Source: Pseudomonas maumuensis (GTDB taxonomy: Bacteria > Pseudomonadota > Gammaproteobacteria > Pseudomonadales > Pseudomonadaceae). Taken from it: DNA of 64,000 bases. A program made the translations under genes and the position numbers. The notes beneath the pieces were generated by a model that searched no databases, was not told the origin of the DNA, and worked only from the letters and a program-made list of their open reading frames with translations. Within the stretch, counting starts at the first letter, position 1. Each line of letters opens with the position of its first letter. Positions 9,450 through 18,613 of this stretch are shown piece by piece. The stretch spans positions 5,694,329 to 5,758,328 of the forward strand of contig NZ_CP077077.1 of NCBI RefSeq assembly GCF_019139675.1. Reading direction: 5' to 3'.

Positions 9450-10844
9450 TCAGGCCTCCGTGCCGAGTTGTTCGAATGCGGAAAACGGGATCGGGTCCAC
9501 CGGGAAGCGCGGGCGCAGCCAGCCCACGTCCTTGCGCCCGGTGGCGCTGCGCAGGCGGTCGCTGCAGTAACCGACGCACATGCGCCCCTGGCAATCGCCC
9601 ATGCTCACCCGGGTGCGCATCTTCAGGCTGGCCATGTCCTGCACACCCTGCTCGAGGGCCAGGTCGATCTGGTCGCGGGTGACATGCTCGCAGCGGCAGA
9701 TGACCGTGTCGGCCCGGGGCAGCTCGATCTGCGCCGCGCCGCGCGCGGTGTAGCGTTCCACCCCGGAGCGGAAGCGCTTGATCGCCGCCAGCTTGCCCAG
9801 GTAGCGCTCCCGGCGCTCGATCGCCTGCTCGGCGTCGAGCTTGCCCAACTGGTGGAGCATCGAAACCGCGGCGATGCGCCCGGTCAGCATGGCCGCCTCG
9901 CCGCCGCGGATCCCGGCCATGTCGCCCGCCAGGTGAATGTTCGGCTGGCTGCTTTGCTGCCACACGTTGCATTCGGCACGCAGGTAGCCGTCCTCGCTGA
10001 AGCCATGGGCCAGGCCCAGTTGCTGGCTGAGCTGGGTACGCGGGATGAAGCCATAGCCCACTGCCAGCGTGCGCACCTGCTCGCGCTGGACACGGCTCAT
10101 GTCCGGCTGCCAGTCCTGGGTATAGGGTGCGACCTCGACTTCCTGCAACTCGCCCTCACCCGTGGCGCCCACCACGCCCCAGCCGTAATGCATGGGGATG
10201 CCGTTGAGCTTCATGTAGGCGAGCATGCTCAGGCCATCGAGGAACAGCTGCGGCTTGTTCATCAGCGCCAGGCTTTCCTTGGCGATGCGGTTGAACGAGC
10301 AGGCCTCGTACACCCCCGCCACCTTGGCACCGGCGGCGTGCAGCTGGCAGGCGACCAGTGGCAGCAAAGGCCCGGTACCCGCAATCAGGGTACTGCCCAG
10401 TGGCTTGACCACACCGCTCTTGATCTGCAGTTGCAAACCACCGAGCAGGATCACGCCCGGCAAGGTCCAGCCAGGGAACGGCACGTTGCGTTCATGGCAA
10501 CCGGCGGCCAGCAGCAGGTGGGAATAGTCGATCTCGTGCAGGCGCTCGTCGCCATCGAGGACCATCAGCCGCTGGTCGTCACCGCCCACCACGCGATGGT
10601 TCAGGCGCAGGTCGATGCGCTCGGCGCAGGCGGCAAAGTCTTCGTGCAGCTTGGTCAGGGCCTTGGTGTAGCGCGGGCCCAGGTAGCCCAAGTCGACGCC
10701 GGCGCGCAACGGGCCACGATAGACCACGCCACCGGGGCGCGAGGCCTCGTCGAACAGCAGGCAATCCACGCCATGTTCGGCCAGCTCGATGGCCGCGCCC
10801 ATGCCGGCCGAGCCGCCACCGACGATCACAGGACGAAGGCTCAT
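9450..10844 (-). CDS. hcnB: hydrogen cyanide synthase subunit HcnB-like
   Basis: This 464-aa FAD/NAD-type subunit begins with the dinucleotide motif VIVGGGSAGMGAAIELAEHG. It ends with a cysteine-rich BFD-like iron-sulfur region (CRCEHV, then GDCQGRMCVGYC). It passes electrons within the HcnABC complex. Its start overlaps the hcnA stop by 4 bases. An LLLAAGCHERNVPFPGW segment is typical of the family. Paralogs in D-hydroxyproline and opine catabolism are the main alternative. Confidence 0.82.
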   Translation of the reverse strand: MSLRPVIVGGGSAGMGAAIELAEHGVDCLLFDEASRPGGVVYRGPLRAGVDLGYLGPRYTKALTKLHEDFAACAERIDLRLNHRVVGGDDQRLMVLDGDERLHEIDYSHLLLAAGCHERNVPFPGWTLPGVILLGGLQLQIKSGVVKPLGSTLIAGTGPLLPLVACQLHAAGAKVAGVYEACSFNRIAKESLALMNKPQLFLDGLSMLAYMKLNGIPMHYGWGVVGATGEGELQEVEVAPYTQDWQPDMSRVQREQVRTLAVGYGFIPRTQLSQQLGLAHGFSEDGYLRAECNVWQQSSQPNIHLAGDMAGIRGGEAAMLTGRIAAVSMLHQLGKLDAEQAIERRERYLGKLAAIKRFRSGVERYTARGAAQIELPRADTVICRCEHVTRDQIDLALEQGVQDMASLKMRTRVSMGDCQGRMCVGYCSDRLRSATGRKDVGWLRPRFPVDPIPFSAFEQLGTEA

Positions 10845-11155
10845 GGATGGGCCTCCTCATGCATGCGGTTGACCTCGGTCTCGATGTGCATGCCCGGTTT
10901 GACGATGGTCTGGCAGGCGCGACGCTTGGGACGACCGTCGATCTGCACCAGGCAGCAATGGCAGATACCCATACCGCAGTAGGCACCGCTGAGCTGGCCA
11001 TGATCGTTACGCGCCAGCTGGCGTAGGCCAACGGCGTTGAGCACGCTGAGTACGGTTTCGCCGGCACTGGCGACCGCAGGCAGGCCATTGACCAGGAGGG
11101 TCATTTCATCGCCTTCCAATGGCTGGATATCGTGCTTTCGTTGCAGCGTCTGCAT
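10841..11155 (-). CDS. hcnA: hydrogen cyanide synthase subunit HcnA-like, 2Fe-2S protein
   Basis: A small ferredoxin-like 2Fe-2S subunit of 104 aa, the same length as HcnA of P. aeruginosa. Cysteines in GAYCGMGICHCC and in RRACQT form the cluster site. I start at ATG 11155 rather than an upstream ATG; the leader holds two GGA motifs (AAGGA and AGGA) close to the ATG, a setting that could allow RsmA/Gac control as known for hcnA elsewhere (inference). It is the first gene of hcnABC. Confidence 0.82.
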   Translation of the reverse strand: MQTLQRKHDIQPLEGDEMTLLVNGLPAVASAGETVLSVLNAVGLRQLARNDHGQLSGAYCGMGICHCCLVQIDGRPKRRACQTIVKPGMHIETEVNRMHEEAHP

Positions 11156-11217
11156 TTCCTGTCGTCCTTGATGACTGATGGGTCGGGGGACGTTAGGGCA
11201 AACTCGGGGAGAAAACA

Positions 11218-11231
11218 TTGATCCATGCCAG
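11218..11231 (-). promoter_or_regulatory. ANR-box-like site upstream of hcnA
   Basis: On the coding strand the sequence is CTGGCATGGATCAA. It matches the TTGGC-N4-ATCAA ANR site known upstream of hcnA in other pseudomonads at 9 of 10 fixed positions. It lies 63 bases before the hcnA ATG. ANR activates HCN production at low oxygen. Confidence 0.6.
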
Positions 11232-11311
11232 ACGCTGGTTGTAGAAACGTCCTACAACGACGAACTGCTACGGATTTCACATTGCGCCGAAAATGCTTAT
11301 CTGCAGAACTT

Positions 11312-11341
11312 AAAAGCCCCCGCTAATGCAGGGGCCTTTTT
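11312..11341 (-). terminator. terminator after the first autotransporter gene
   Basis: An imperfect GC-rich hairpin (AAAAGCCCCCGC / GCAGGGGCCTTTTT) flanked by A-runs and T-runs on both strands lies 27 bases past the autotransporter stop. It could also stop read-through toward the hcn promoter. Confidence 0.75.
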
Positions 11342-11367
11342 GACTACAAAGCACTGAGACCTTAGCG

Positions 11368-14300
11368 TTAGAACGCCCAATCCAGGGTCAAGCCGACCCC
11401 GTGGCTCTTGTCGCGACTACCCAGCAGTCCGTTGTAGTCCAGGTTGACCCGGGCCTGGCGACCCAGGGCGATCCCCACCCGCGCACCGACCACCGCCGCA
11501 TCACGATCCAGTGACAGCGCCTGAACCTTGTAGGTATCGCCCTGGCCCGCGAACGCCAAATGCTGGTCGGCCCCGGTGGAATTCAGGTTGTGCTGCCAGC
11601 CCAGAGTGGCGGCAAGCTCAACCGCCTGGCCGCTGGACAACTGCAGTTGCTTGCCGGCCCGCATGCCCAAGGTCGAGAGCCAGGCATCGCGGTTATCCTG
11701 CCCGCCCTTGAGCGCGGCAGCGCCGCCATGCTCCCTGAAGCTGTCGCTGGCGATATGCACGTAGGCCAGATTGGCGAACGGCTCCAGCGCCACGCTCGGC
11801 AGTTCGACCTTCCAGGCCGCCTCGCCGAACACCTGGGTGCTCTGGGCGTCGCGCTTGCTCTTCTGGCGATCGCTGACCTCGTTGTACTGCAGTTCGCGCT
11901 TGGTCTCGATACGGTGCCAGCTGTGGCTGGCGCCCACGCTCAGGCGCAGCTGCTCCAGTTCCTTGCCGGCATAGGCACCCAAGTGGTAGCTGTCGACGCT
12001 GGCCGAGGAATGACGGCCATCGCCCATGCTCAGCGAACTGTCGCTGTAGCCAGTGAAGATGCCGACACGGGTGTCTTCACTCATCTGCCCGTCGATCCCC
12101 AGCAGCATGCCGCCAATCGAACTGCTATAGCGCGCATGTCCGGAATCACCATCGGCCTTGCCCCAGGCGCCCAGGGCCTTGACCCACAGGCCGTTGTCCT
12201 GGCCTTCCACAGCCTGCAGCCGGGTACGCTCGCCCACGGCGTCGCGCAACTGGCGGCTGTCGCTGAGCAGCAAGTTACCCACCGCCGGGTGGATTTCGCC
12301 GGACAGTTGGTCGAACGCCTGCTGGGCGCTGGCGGCATCGGCCGACAACAGCAGGCTCTCGTAGACCGGGTTGCCCGCGCCGAGCCGATCGGCCGCCGCG
12401 GCCACCGAACGCTGGTTGGCGGTCAGGCCGACACTGGCGAACGAGGTGGCATTACGCTGCACCGCCAGCCGCACCCCACTGCCGCTATACGCCAAGCCAC
12501 CACCGAGGAACAGCGCGTTGGACTGCACTTGGGCAAAACTGCCTTGCACGCCGCCTGCGGCATCCACGATGTCGAACTGCCGCCCGACCAGGCTGGTGGC
12601 CTGCTGGGACTGCAGCGAAACGCCAGGGTTCTGCAGGTCCAGGGCCAGGTTGGCACCGCCCACGGCTATCTGGCCATCGCTGACCAGACGATCGCTGCCG
12701 GTGCTGTCCACCTCCACCGCATAGGTCGAGCCTGGCTGGAAGGTCACGTCGGAAGCCACGCGCAAGGTGCCGATGGAGTTGCCGGGCGCCACCACACCGC
12801 CGCGGTTGACCACCAGCGCGCCGATCCGGCCATTGCCGCCCAGCACGCCGCCGTCGTTGACCGTCACGGTCGATTGCAGCGAACCATTGACCGCCAGCCG
12901 CCCCTGGTTGACCAGCGTCGGCCCGGCATAGGTGTTGTTACCGCTGAGCACCAGGGTGCCGATGCCCTGCTTGGTCAGGCCGCCATGCCCGGAGATATCG
13001 TTGCTCCACAAATCCAGCACGCAGCTCAGATCGTTGCAGCGCCTTTCGGTAGGCCTGCCAGCATCCACCAGGGCGCCGACACCCGGCAGATCAGCGACGA
13101 ACTGGCTCGGGCCGTAGCCGCCGGCGATCCGCAACTCCTCGGGAATGTCCTGCTCGGTAACCAACATGCCGGGGCCGCGGATACCCTTGTCCAGGTTGAT
13201 CATGCCCCAGCCATACAAGGAATCGATGCCCGGCGCGCCCATGTCGGTGGCGGTGGTGCGCAGCACGCTGGCGATCTGCGCACCGCTCATGTACGGGAAG
13301 CGCTCCATCAGCACCGCCGCTGCGCCGGCGGCATGGGGCGCGGCCATGGAGGTACCGTTCTTGTTGGCGTAACCCTGGGTCAGGTCCGCCAGGCTGGTAC
13401 CGCCAATCACCGCGCTGTAGATGCGGGTGCCGGGGGCCGATACGCAGAAGCTTGCGGTATAGCCGCAGCGCGAAGAGAACGTGCTGATCACGTACGGGTT
13501 GGCGCTGCTGGTGTCGGGGTTCTGCTGCAACGCCGCCACGGTCATCCAGTTGGGGGCGATCTCCGGTACGAAATAGCCCAGCCCGGCAATCGCATCGGGG
13601 TTGTTCAGGTTGTAGTCGTTGCCGGCGGCGAAGATCGTCAGGACCCCGCTGCGGGCAGCGGCGATGGCCCCGTCATAGGCGCCACCGGGCAAGGTGCCCA
13701 GCAACGGCTGGATCTGCGCGAACTGTGCCCGGGCATCGTCCACGGTGAAATGCGGGAAGTCCGGATTGCGCCCGCCCTTGGCGAAGCGGTCGGTGATGCC
13801 GATGCCCCAGCTGTTGTTGATGATTCGTGCGCCGCTGGCCACCAGGCTGTCCCAGCCGGCCTTGTACACCGCGCCATCGTTGCCCAGGACGATGCCATCC
13901 TCGGGGCCGGGGTCGCCGTTGTCGGCGCTGATGATCTGCGCATCGAAGGCCACGCCATGCATCTCCACGCCGTCACGGTTGCCGGCGGCGATCCCGCCGA
14001 CGTGGGTGCCATGGGAGCCGAGCTTGCCATCCGAACCTACCGAAGGGCTGCCGTCGTAGCGGAAGGCATCGCCGGCTTTCACCGGAATGTAGGGGTCGGT
14101 GTATTGGCGGATGCCGCTGGTGACCAGGGTCACGATCTTGTCCTTGCCGGCGAACTCAGGGTGCGCGGCGTACACCGGCTGGTCGAAGATCCCCAGCTTC
14201 ACCCCCTTGCCGCTGTAGCCGGCGGCATAGGCGCTGTCGGCGTGGATCGCCCCGAGCCCCCAGTCGGCCTTGAATTCGCTGCTGCGCCAGCTGCTGGCGT

Positions 14301-14439
14301 CGCCGAGGCGGCCACTCTCCACATAGGGTGCGGCCTGGGCCGTGCCCATCAACGCCACCCAGCCCACCAATACCCGCCCCAGCGGCGCCAGGGCCCAGCC
14401 CTGCCCAAGTGCGCTGTCATCCTGTCTGACTCGCTTCAC
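11368..14439 (-). CDS. S8 subtilisin-like autotransporter serine protease (copy 1)
   Basis: A secreted type V autotransporter of about 1023 aa. I start at GTG 14439, 5 bases behind AAGGAAGG, which leaves a signal peptide ending near TAQA-APYV. The peptidase domain has Asp in GIFDQPV (about residue 86), His in GSHGTHVGG (about 143), Asn in FAAGND and Ser in NGTSMAAPHAAG. A passenger repeat (GTLVLSGNNTYAGPTLV) and a C-terminal beta-barrel ending in LTLDWAF follow. It is a paralog of the next gene, 77 bases upstream. Related pairs are PspA/PspB of P. fluorescens. The substrate is unknown. Confidence 0.9.
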   Translation of the reverse strand: MKRVRQDDSALGQGWALAPLGRVLVGWVALMGTAQAAPYVESGRLGDASSWRSSEFKADWGLGAIHADSAYAAGYSGKGVKLGIFDQPVYAAHPEFAGKDKIVTLVTSGIRQYTDPYIPVKAGDAFRYDGSPSVGSDGKLGSHGTHVGGIAAGNRDGVEMHGVAFDAQIISADNGDPGPEDGIVLGNDGAVYKAGWDSLVASGARIINNSWGIGITDRFAKGGRNPDFPHFTVDDARAQFAQIQPLLGTLPGGAYDGAIAAARSGVLTIFAAGNDYNLNNPDAIAGLGYFVPEIAPNWMTVAALQQNPDTSSANPYVISTFSSRCGYTASFCVSAPGTRIYSAVIGGTSLADLTQGYANKNGTSMAAPHAAGAAAVLMERFPYMSGAQIASVLRTTATDMGAPGIDSLYGWGMINLDKGIRGPGMLVTEQDIPEELRIAGGYGPSQFVADLPGVGALVDAGRPTERRCNDLSCVLDLWSNDISGHGGLTKQGIGTLVLSGNNTYAGPTLVNQGRLAVNGSLQSTVTVNDGGVLGGNGRIGALVVNRGGVVAPGNSIGTLRVASDVTFQPGSTYAVEVDSTGSDRLVSDGQIAVGGANLALDLQNPGVSLQSQQATSLVGRQFDIVDAAGGVQGSFAQVQSNALFLGGGLAYSGSGVRLAVQRNATSFASVGLTANQRSVAAAADRLGAGNPVYESLLLSADAASAQQAFDQLSGEIHPAVGNLLLSDSRQLRDAVGERTRLQAVEGQDNGLWVKALGAWGKADGDSGHARYSSSIGGMLLGIDGQMSEDTRVGIFTGYSDSSLSMGDGRHSSASVDSYHLGAYAGKELEQLRLSVGASHSWHRIETKRELQYNEVSDRQKSKRDAQSTQVFGEAAWKVELPSVALEPFANLAYVHIASDSFREHGGAAALKGGQDNRDAWLSTLGMRAGKQLQLSSGQAVELAATLGWQHNLNSTGADQHLAFAGQGDTYKVQALSLDRDAAVVGARVGIALGRQARVNLDYNGLLGSRDKSHGVGLTLDWAF

Positions 14440-14516
14440 TACGACCTTCCTTAGTTGTATGGATTGAATACCGCGTTGGTCGAACTCCGTATTGCAGCAA
14501 CTGGCGCCACGACACC

Positions 14517-17516
14517 TCAGAAACGCCATTGCAGGTTGAGCCCCGCGCCATGCTGTTGTTCACGACTGGCCAGGCGCCCCTGGTAGTCCAGGCTCAGGTC
14601 CAGGTCGCGGGTCAGGCCCACCCGTGCCTGGAGCCCGACCAGCGCGGCATCGCGCAAGGCCGGCGCCGTCTCCACCCGGAACGGCAGGTCACTGCCGGCA
14701 AAGGCCAGGTGCTCGCGGTCCTGGGTTCCGCTCAGCCGGTGCTGCCAGCCCAGGCTTGCCGCCAGTTGCAGGTCCTGCTGCGGGCCCACTTGCCATTGCT
14801 GGCGCCCACGCAGGCCCAAGGTGCTCAACCAGGCATCACGTTGCTCGTCGCCCGCCTGCAACGCTGCGGCATCGCCCTTCTCATGGAAGCCATCACGGTC
14901 CAGATGCTGGTAGGTCAGGTTGGCGAACGGCTCCAGTTGCACCGCCGGCAACGCCAGGAGATAGGCCGCCTCGGCAAACAGCTGCTGGCTGCGGGCATCG
15001 ATCCGCGCGCGCTGGCGGCCGGACACCTCGGCATAGGCCAAGTCGCGACGAACTTCGGCGCGGTGCCAGCTGTAGCTGCCGCCCAGGCTCAAGCGCAACT
15101 GGTCGACGTCGTGGCGGACATAGGCGCCCAGGTGGTAGCTGTCGACCGTGGCCCGGGAGTGGCTGCCGCCCATGCCCAGGGAGCTGTCGCTGTAGCCGGC
15201 GGCCAGGCCGGCGCGGGTCTGCTCGTCGAAGTCCCGGTCCAGGCCCAGCAGCATGCCGCCCAGGGAGCTGGTATAGGACTCGCTGCCCTGCACGCCCTCG
15301 ATGCGCCCCCAACTGCCCAGGCCTTTGAGCCAGAGCTGGGTCGAGTCTGTCTCGCGCGCCGTCGTGCCAGGCGCATTGGCAGGCAGTGCGGCGCCTTGCA
15401 CACGCTCGCCCAAGGCATCACGCAACACCGAGCCCTGGCTGAGCAGCATCGAGTCCAACGCCGGGTAGATCTCTCCGGCGAGCTGGCGCAGGCCGTCCCG
15501 GGCCTGGTCCGCCGAGGTCGAGAGCAGCAGGCTTTCATACACCGGATTGCCCGGCCCCAGGCGCTCAACGGCGGCGCCGCTGGCGAGCTGGTTGGGCGTG
15601 ACAGCGATGCTGTCGAACGTCGCCGCGCTGCGCGTCACGTCCAACTGCACACCGTTGGCCGAATAGTCGAGCACGGTCCCAAGGAACAGGTAGCCGGGCT
15701 GGACCTGGGCGAAGCGCCCATCGACGCCGCCTGCCGCCTGCAGGATGTCGAACTGGCGCCCCACCAGGCTGGTGACCGGGCCACCGGCGAGCAGGTTCGG
15801 CCGGGCCTGGGGCACCAGACTGAGATTGGCGCCAGCGACGCTGGCCTGGCCATCCACCACGAGTCGGTCGCTGGCCGTGGGCGACAGCTCCACCTGATAG
15901 GTCGAACCCGGCTGCAAGTCCAGGTTGCCGGCGACATTCAAGGTGCCGATGGAGTTACCCGGGGCCACCACGCCCCCAGCGTTGGCAATCAGGGCACCGA
16001 CCCGGCCATTGCCGCCCACTGTACCGCCAGCATTGACCGTCACCGCTGATTGCAGGCTGCCGTTGACCGCCAGCAACCCGCCATCGACGCGGGTCGGGCC
16101 GCGGTAGCTGCTGTCACCCGTGAGCACCAACCAGCCGGCCCCGGACTTGACCAGGCTGCCTTGGTAAACCCGCTGCGCAGCCGCTGCGTCACGGGCCATG
16201 CCCAGGGCATAGTCGCTGCGGTCCTGCTGGCTGGCGCCAGCTGCCAGGCCATGCTCCCAGCCGCGATCCTTGAGGGTCTGCTGCCAGGCCTGACGTTCCG
16301 CGACGTCCTCGGCCTGACGCTGCACCAGCGCCTGGTCGGAGATACCGTTGCTCCAGGTATCGCCCTGCCCACGCTCCAGGTTGACGTTGAACTCCCCCAA
16401 CAACTGCCCTGGGCCGTGCAGGGCCCGGCCCAGGTCCGGAACGCCCCAGCCCACCCGCTCGCTGGGTGCCTGGGTCGGCGAGCCATCGAGCTGGCGCGAT
16501 GTGGTCAGCAGCACTTGCAAGGCCTGCTGGTTGTTCAGATAGGGATAACGCTCCATGACCACAGCCAAGGCCCCGGTAGCATGGGGCGCGGCCATCGAGG
16601 TGCCGTTGTAGGTGGCATAGCCGCCACCGGGCACGGTACTGGTGATTGCCGCCCCGGGGGTCGCCAGGCACCAGTATTTGGCGATGCCGCACTGGTTGTA
16701 TTTCTGCTGGTTGTTCTTGTCCAGGCCCGACACCGCCAGCCAGTGCCCTTCCAGTTCCGGCTGGAAGTACGGCAGCGCCGAGCGCACGCTGGCATTGGCA
16801 TAACCGCTGTTGCCGGCGCTGAACACATTGATCACACCCCGACGCGCCACATCGCCAGCGGCATCGAGCCAGGTGGCCTGCTGGAAATGCTGGGCGTAGG
16901 CCGCGCGCAGGTCGCCGAGGGTCTGGTAGCTGACATCCTTGGGCTGGCTGCCCCAGCTGTTGTTGATCGCCCGCGCCCCGGCATCCACCAGGGCATCGTA
17001 GACCGCCTTGAAATACCGCGGATCGGGATCGGTGCCGAACAGGAACTTGTCATTCTTGTTGGTGTTGCCCACGTATACCTGGGCATTGAAGGCCACGCCG
17101 TGCATGCCCACGCCATCACGGGCCGCACCCATGGTGCCGGTGACATGGGTACCGTGGCTGTCGTTGGCGCCATTGAGCACCCCGGACACACTGAACGGAG
17201 TACCGTCGAGGTACTGGCCGGTTGCGGTGACCGCGTGGAAACGCCCGGGGCTGGCTTCGGGATGGGCGGGATCGAATCCCGAGTCCAGGGCGCCGATGCT
17301 GACCCCGGCACCGGTGAACCCGGCGGCATAGGCCTGGCTCGCCTGCATGCGCTCCAGGCCCCAGTCCTGCAGGTATTCGACCGACCGCCAGCTGGCAGGG
17401 TCGCCCAGGCGGCCAGTGTCCTGATAGGCCGCCGCAGCCGACAGCGGCAGGCCGGTGGCAAATGCCAGGCACAGCGTACCCGTCAGCGTCTTGAGCTGAT
17501 CACATCTCACATCCAT
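14517..17516 (-). CDS. S8 subtilisin-like autotransporter serine protease (copy 2)
   Basis: A second type V autotransporter of about 999 aa. The start is ATG 17516; the upstream open frame has no signal peptide, whereas DVRCDQLKTLTGTLCLAFAT begins one. The catalytic triad is Asp in IGALDSGF, His in DSHGTHVTG and Ser in NGTSMAAPHATG, with VFSAGN for the oxyanion Asn. After the protease comes a Gln-rich linker (QRQAEDVAERQAWQQTLK), a passenger-associated repeat and a beta-barrel ending in LNLQWRF. It shares the SWRS-E-DWGL segment behind the signal peptide with copy 1, so the pair arose by tandem duplication. Confidence 0.9.
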   Translation of the reverse strand: MDVRCDQLKTLTGTLCLAFATGLPLSAAAAYQDTGRLGDPASWRSVEYLQDWGLERMQASQAYAAGFTGAGVSIGALDSGFDPAHPEASPGRFHAVTATGQYLDGTPFSVSGVLNGANDSHGTHVTGTMGAARDGVGMHGVAFNAQVYVGNTNKNDKFLFGTDPDPRYFKAVYDALVDAGARAINNSWGSQPKDVSYQTLGDLRAAYAQHFQQATWLDAAGDVARRGVINVFSAGNSGYANASVRSALPYFQPELEGHWLAVSGLDKNNQQKYNQCGIAKYWCLATPGAAITSTVPGGGYATYNGTSMAAPHATGALAVVMERYPYLNNQQALQVLLTTSRQLDGSPTQAPSERVGWGVPDLGRALHGPGQLLGEFNVNLERGQGDTWSNGISDQALVQRQAEDVAERQAWQQTLKDRGWEHGLAAGASQQDRSDYALGMARDAAAAQRVYQGSLVKSGAGWLVLTGDSSYRGPTRVDGGLLAVNGSLQSAVTVNAGGTVGGNGRVGALIANAGGVVAPGNSIGTLNVAGNLDLQPGSTYQVELSPTASDRLVVDGQASVAGANLSLVPQARPNLLAGGPVTSLVGRQFDILQAAGGVDGRFAQVQPGYLFLGTVLDYSANGVQLDVTRSAATFDSIAVTPNQLASGAAVERLGPGNPVYESLLLSTSADQARDGLRQLAGEIYPALDSMLLSQGSVLRDALGERVQGAALPANAPGTTARETDSTQLWLKGLGSWGRIEGVQGSESYTSSLGGMLLGLDRDFDEQTRAGLAAGYSDSSLGMGGSHSRATVDSYHLGAYVRHDVDQLRLSLGGSYSWHRAEVRRDLAYAEVSGRQRARIDARSQQLFAEAAYLLALPAVQLEPFANLTYQHLDRDGFHEKGDAAALQAGDEQRDAWLSTLGLRGRQQWQVGPQQDLQLAASLGWQHRLSGTQDREHLAFAGSDLPFRVETAPALRDAALVGLQARVGLTRDLDLSLDYQGRLASREQQHGAGLNLQWRF

Positions 17517-17880
17517 GTCGATGACTTCTCTTGTTCTTGTTGTCGGATCGCCCATCCTGGGTCGACCAGTGTGTTGCTGCATCGCTAGGCCGCAAGGCAC
17601 GGCCACATTAAGCACCAGAAGGATATGACGTTTCACGCATACACGATGCGCCAGTGCTGCATATCCAATATGCGTTTTTACCTGCTCGGACAGGTTGCGG
17701 GGAGACGTTGAAAGGAAGGAAGACAGCATAAAGGGAGGGCGCCTGTGCGGCGTCCTCCTGATCTTGAAGATGAAAAACGGTCTCAATACGCCCCGGCTTT
17801 CGCGGGCTGTAGCCGTGCTTGAATAAAGCGCAAATCTGTCACAACACCCAAAAAATGGCCTTTCGGCTCCATGCTCTAAA
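17517..17880. other. upstream region of the autotransporter pair and left flank of the transposon
   Basis: About 360 bases without a gene I can support. It should hold the leftward promoter of the autotransporters. A GC-rich repeat around 17735-17750 (AGGGCGCC, GGCGTCC) is present. No Tn7 target duplication matching the glmS side could be found here by eye. Confidence 0.4.
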
Positions 17881-17907
17881 GAATTAAAACTGTCTCAGCC
17901 AGGAGCC
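17878..17907 (+). repeat. candidate left-end TnsB-type repeat
   Basis: The segment reads AAAGAATTAAAACTGTCTCAG followed shortly by CAGGAGCC. It mirrors, in inverted orientation, the right-end unit ATTAAAAACTGTCACAG with its nearby GGGAGCC. I infer it is the outer TnsB-binding repeat of the left end. Confidence 0.5.
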
Positions 17908-18184
17908 ACGCGGCTTTGAAGCGGATTCGATGATCCTGCTCGCAGCGCATCCTGCAGGCGATAGAATCTTCTGTGAGGGAAACCGGAATACGTACACATC
18001 CTCCCCGACAGGCGGTCCCAACCTGAAGCGAGTGACAGTTGGTTGCTGGTCAAAGCGGCCTCCCCCTAAGGTGGCTTGCTACGGCGACCTCGTTAGACAC
18101 CTACCACGTAATTTCACTGAGCCGAATGCCCCGATGGACGCGGCATGATCCTCTTAGTTTGAGGAGAGCCTCATCACTTCAGGC

Positions 18185-18250
18185 GAGGAGAAGATCCTCG
18201 TGACTGCCAGGCGGATGCTTATCCAACATGGTTTCGAAACCGCTAGCACG
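18185..18250 (+). pseudogene. fragment of a TetR-family regulator N-terminus
   Basis: The frame reads EEKILVTARRMLIQHGFE and TAST, the usual first helix of TetR regulators (R-IL-AA-LL-E-GFEATS). It then runs into unrelated sequence and the reversed Abi_C remnant. Only about 22 codons fit, so it is a scrap and not a working gene. Confidence 0.35.
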
Positions 18251-18302
18251 GCCGTCAACCCCGGAAATCATTTGCTGCCAGGGATTCTCATATTGTTGTT
18301 TG

Positions 18303-18420
18303 CCTCTCGGTATCGATGCGTTTCCGATACGAAATCGACAAATGCCACGGCAGCGGCTAGCACAAGCTGAGCATTCCTCGGCTGCAGTCTGCGGTGTTGG
18401 CCATCCTTACCATGCCCAGT
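18303..18420 (-). pseudogene. truncated 3' end of a second Abi_C gene
   Basis: Read leftward it encodes GHGKDGQHRRLQPRNAQLV and then a segment ending VSETHRYREA. This is the C-terminus of the Abi_C protein encoded at 25265-26536. Aligned by eye with 25291-25408, the 118 bases differ at about 10 positions. The upstream part of the gene is gone. Confidence 0.75.
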
Positions 18421-18613
18421 AACCTTGACAACGACAGGACTGCTTATGGGTTAAAGACGGCTTTACGATGCTTTGCCTGGGAAAAGCGCGTGGCTATGAA
18501 TTTCGGTGCGCTGTTCCAGCCTGGCACGGTCCTTAAGCGTGGGGCCGGTTCGAGTGACCGGCTACACCGGATAGGGTCCGCGTCGCGAATCTGCTCGACT
18601 GCTCCAAGCAGGT

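Noticed and set aside
11560..14454. A 964-codon + strand open frame antisense to the first autotransporter.
   Set aside because: The opposite strand encodes a complete S8 autotransporter with catalytic motifs; the antisense product is His/Gln-rich noise.
17837..17849. TGTCACAACACCC as the left transposon terminus.
   Set aside because: It shares TGTCACA with a right-end motif, but the adjoining 5 bases (AAATC) do not match the glmS side, and no inner repeats follow.
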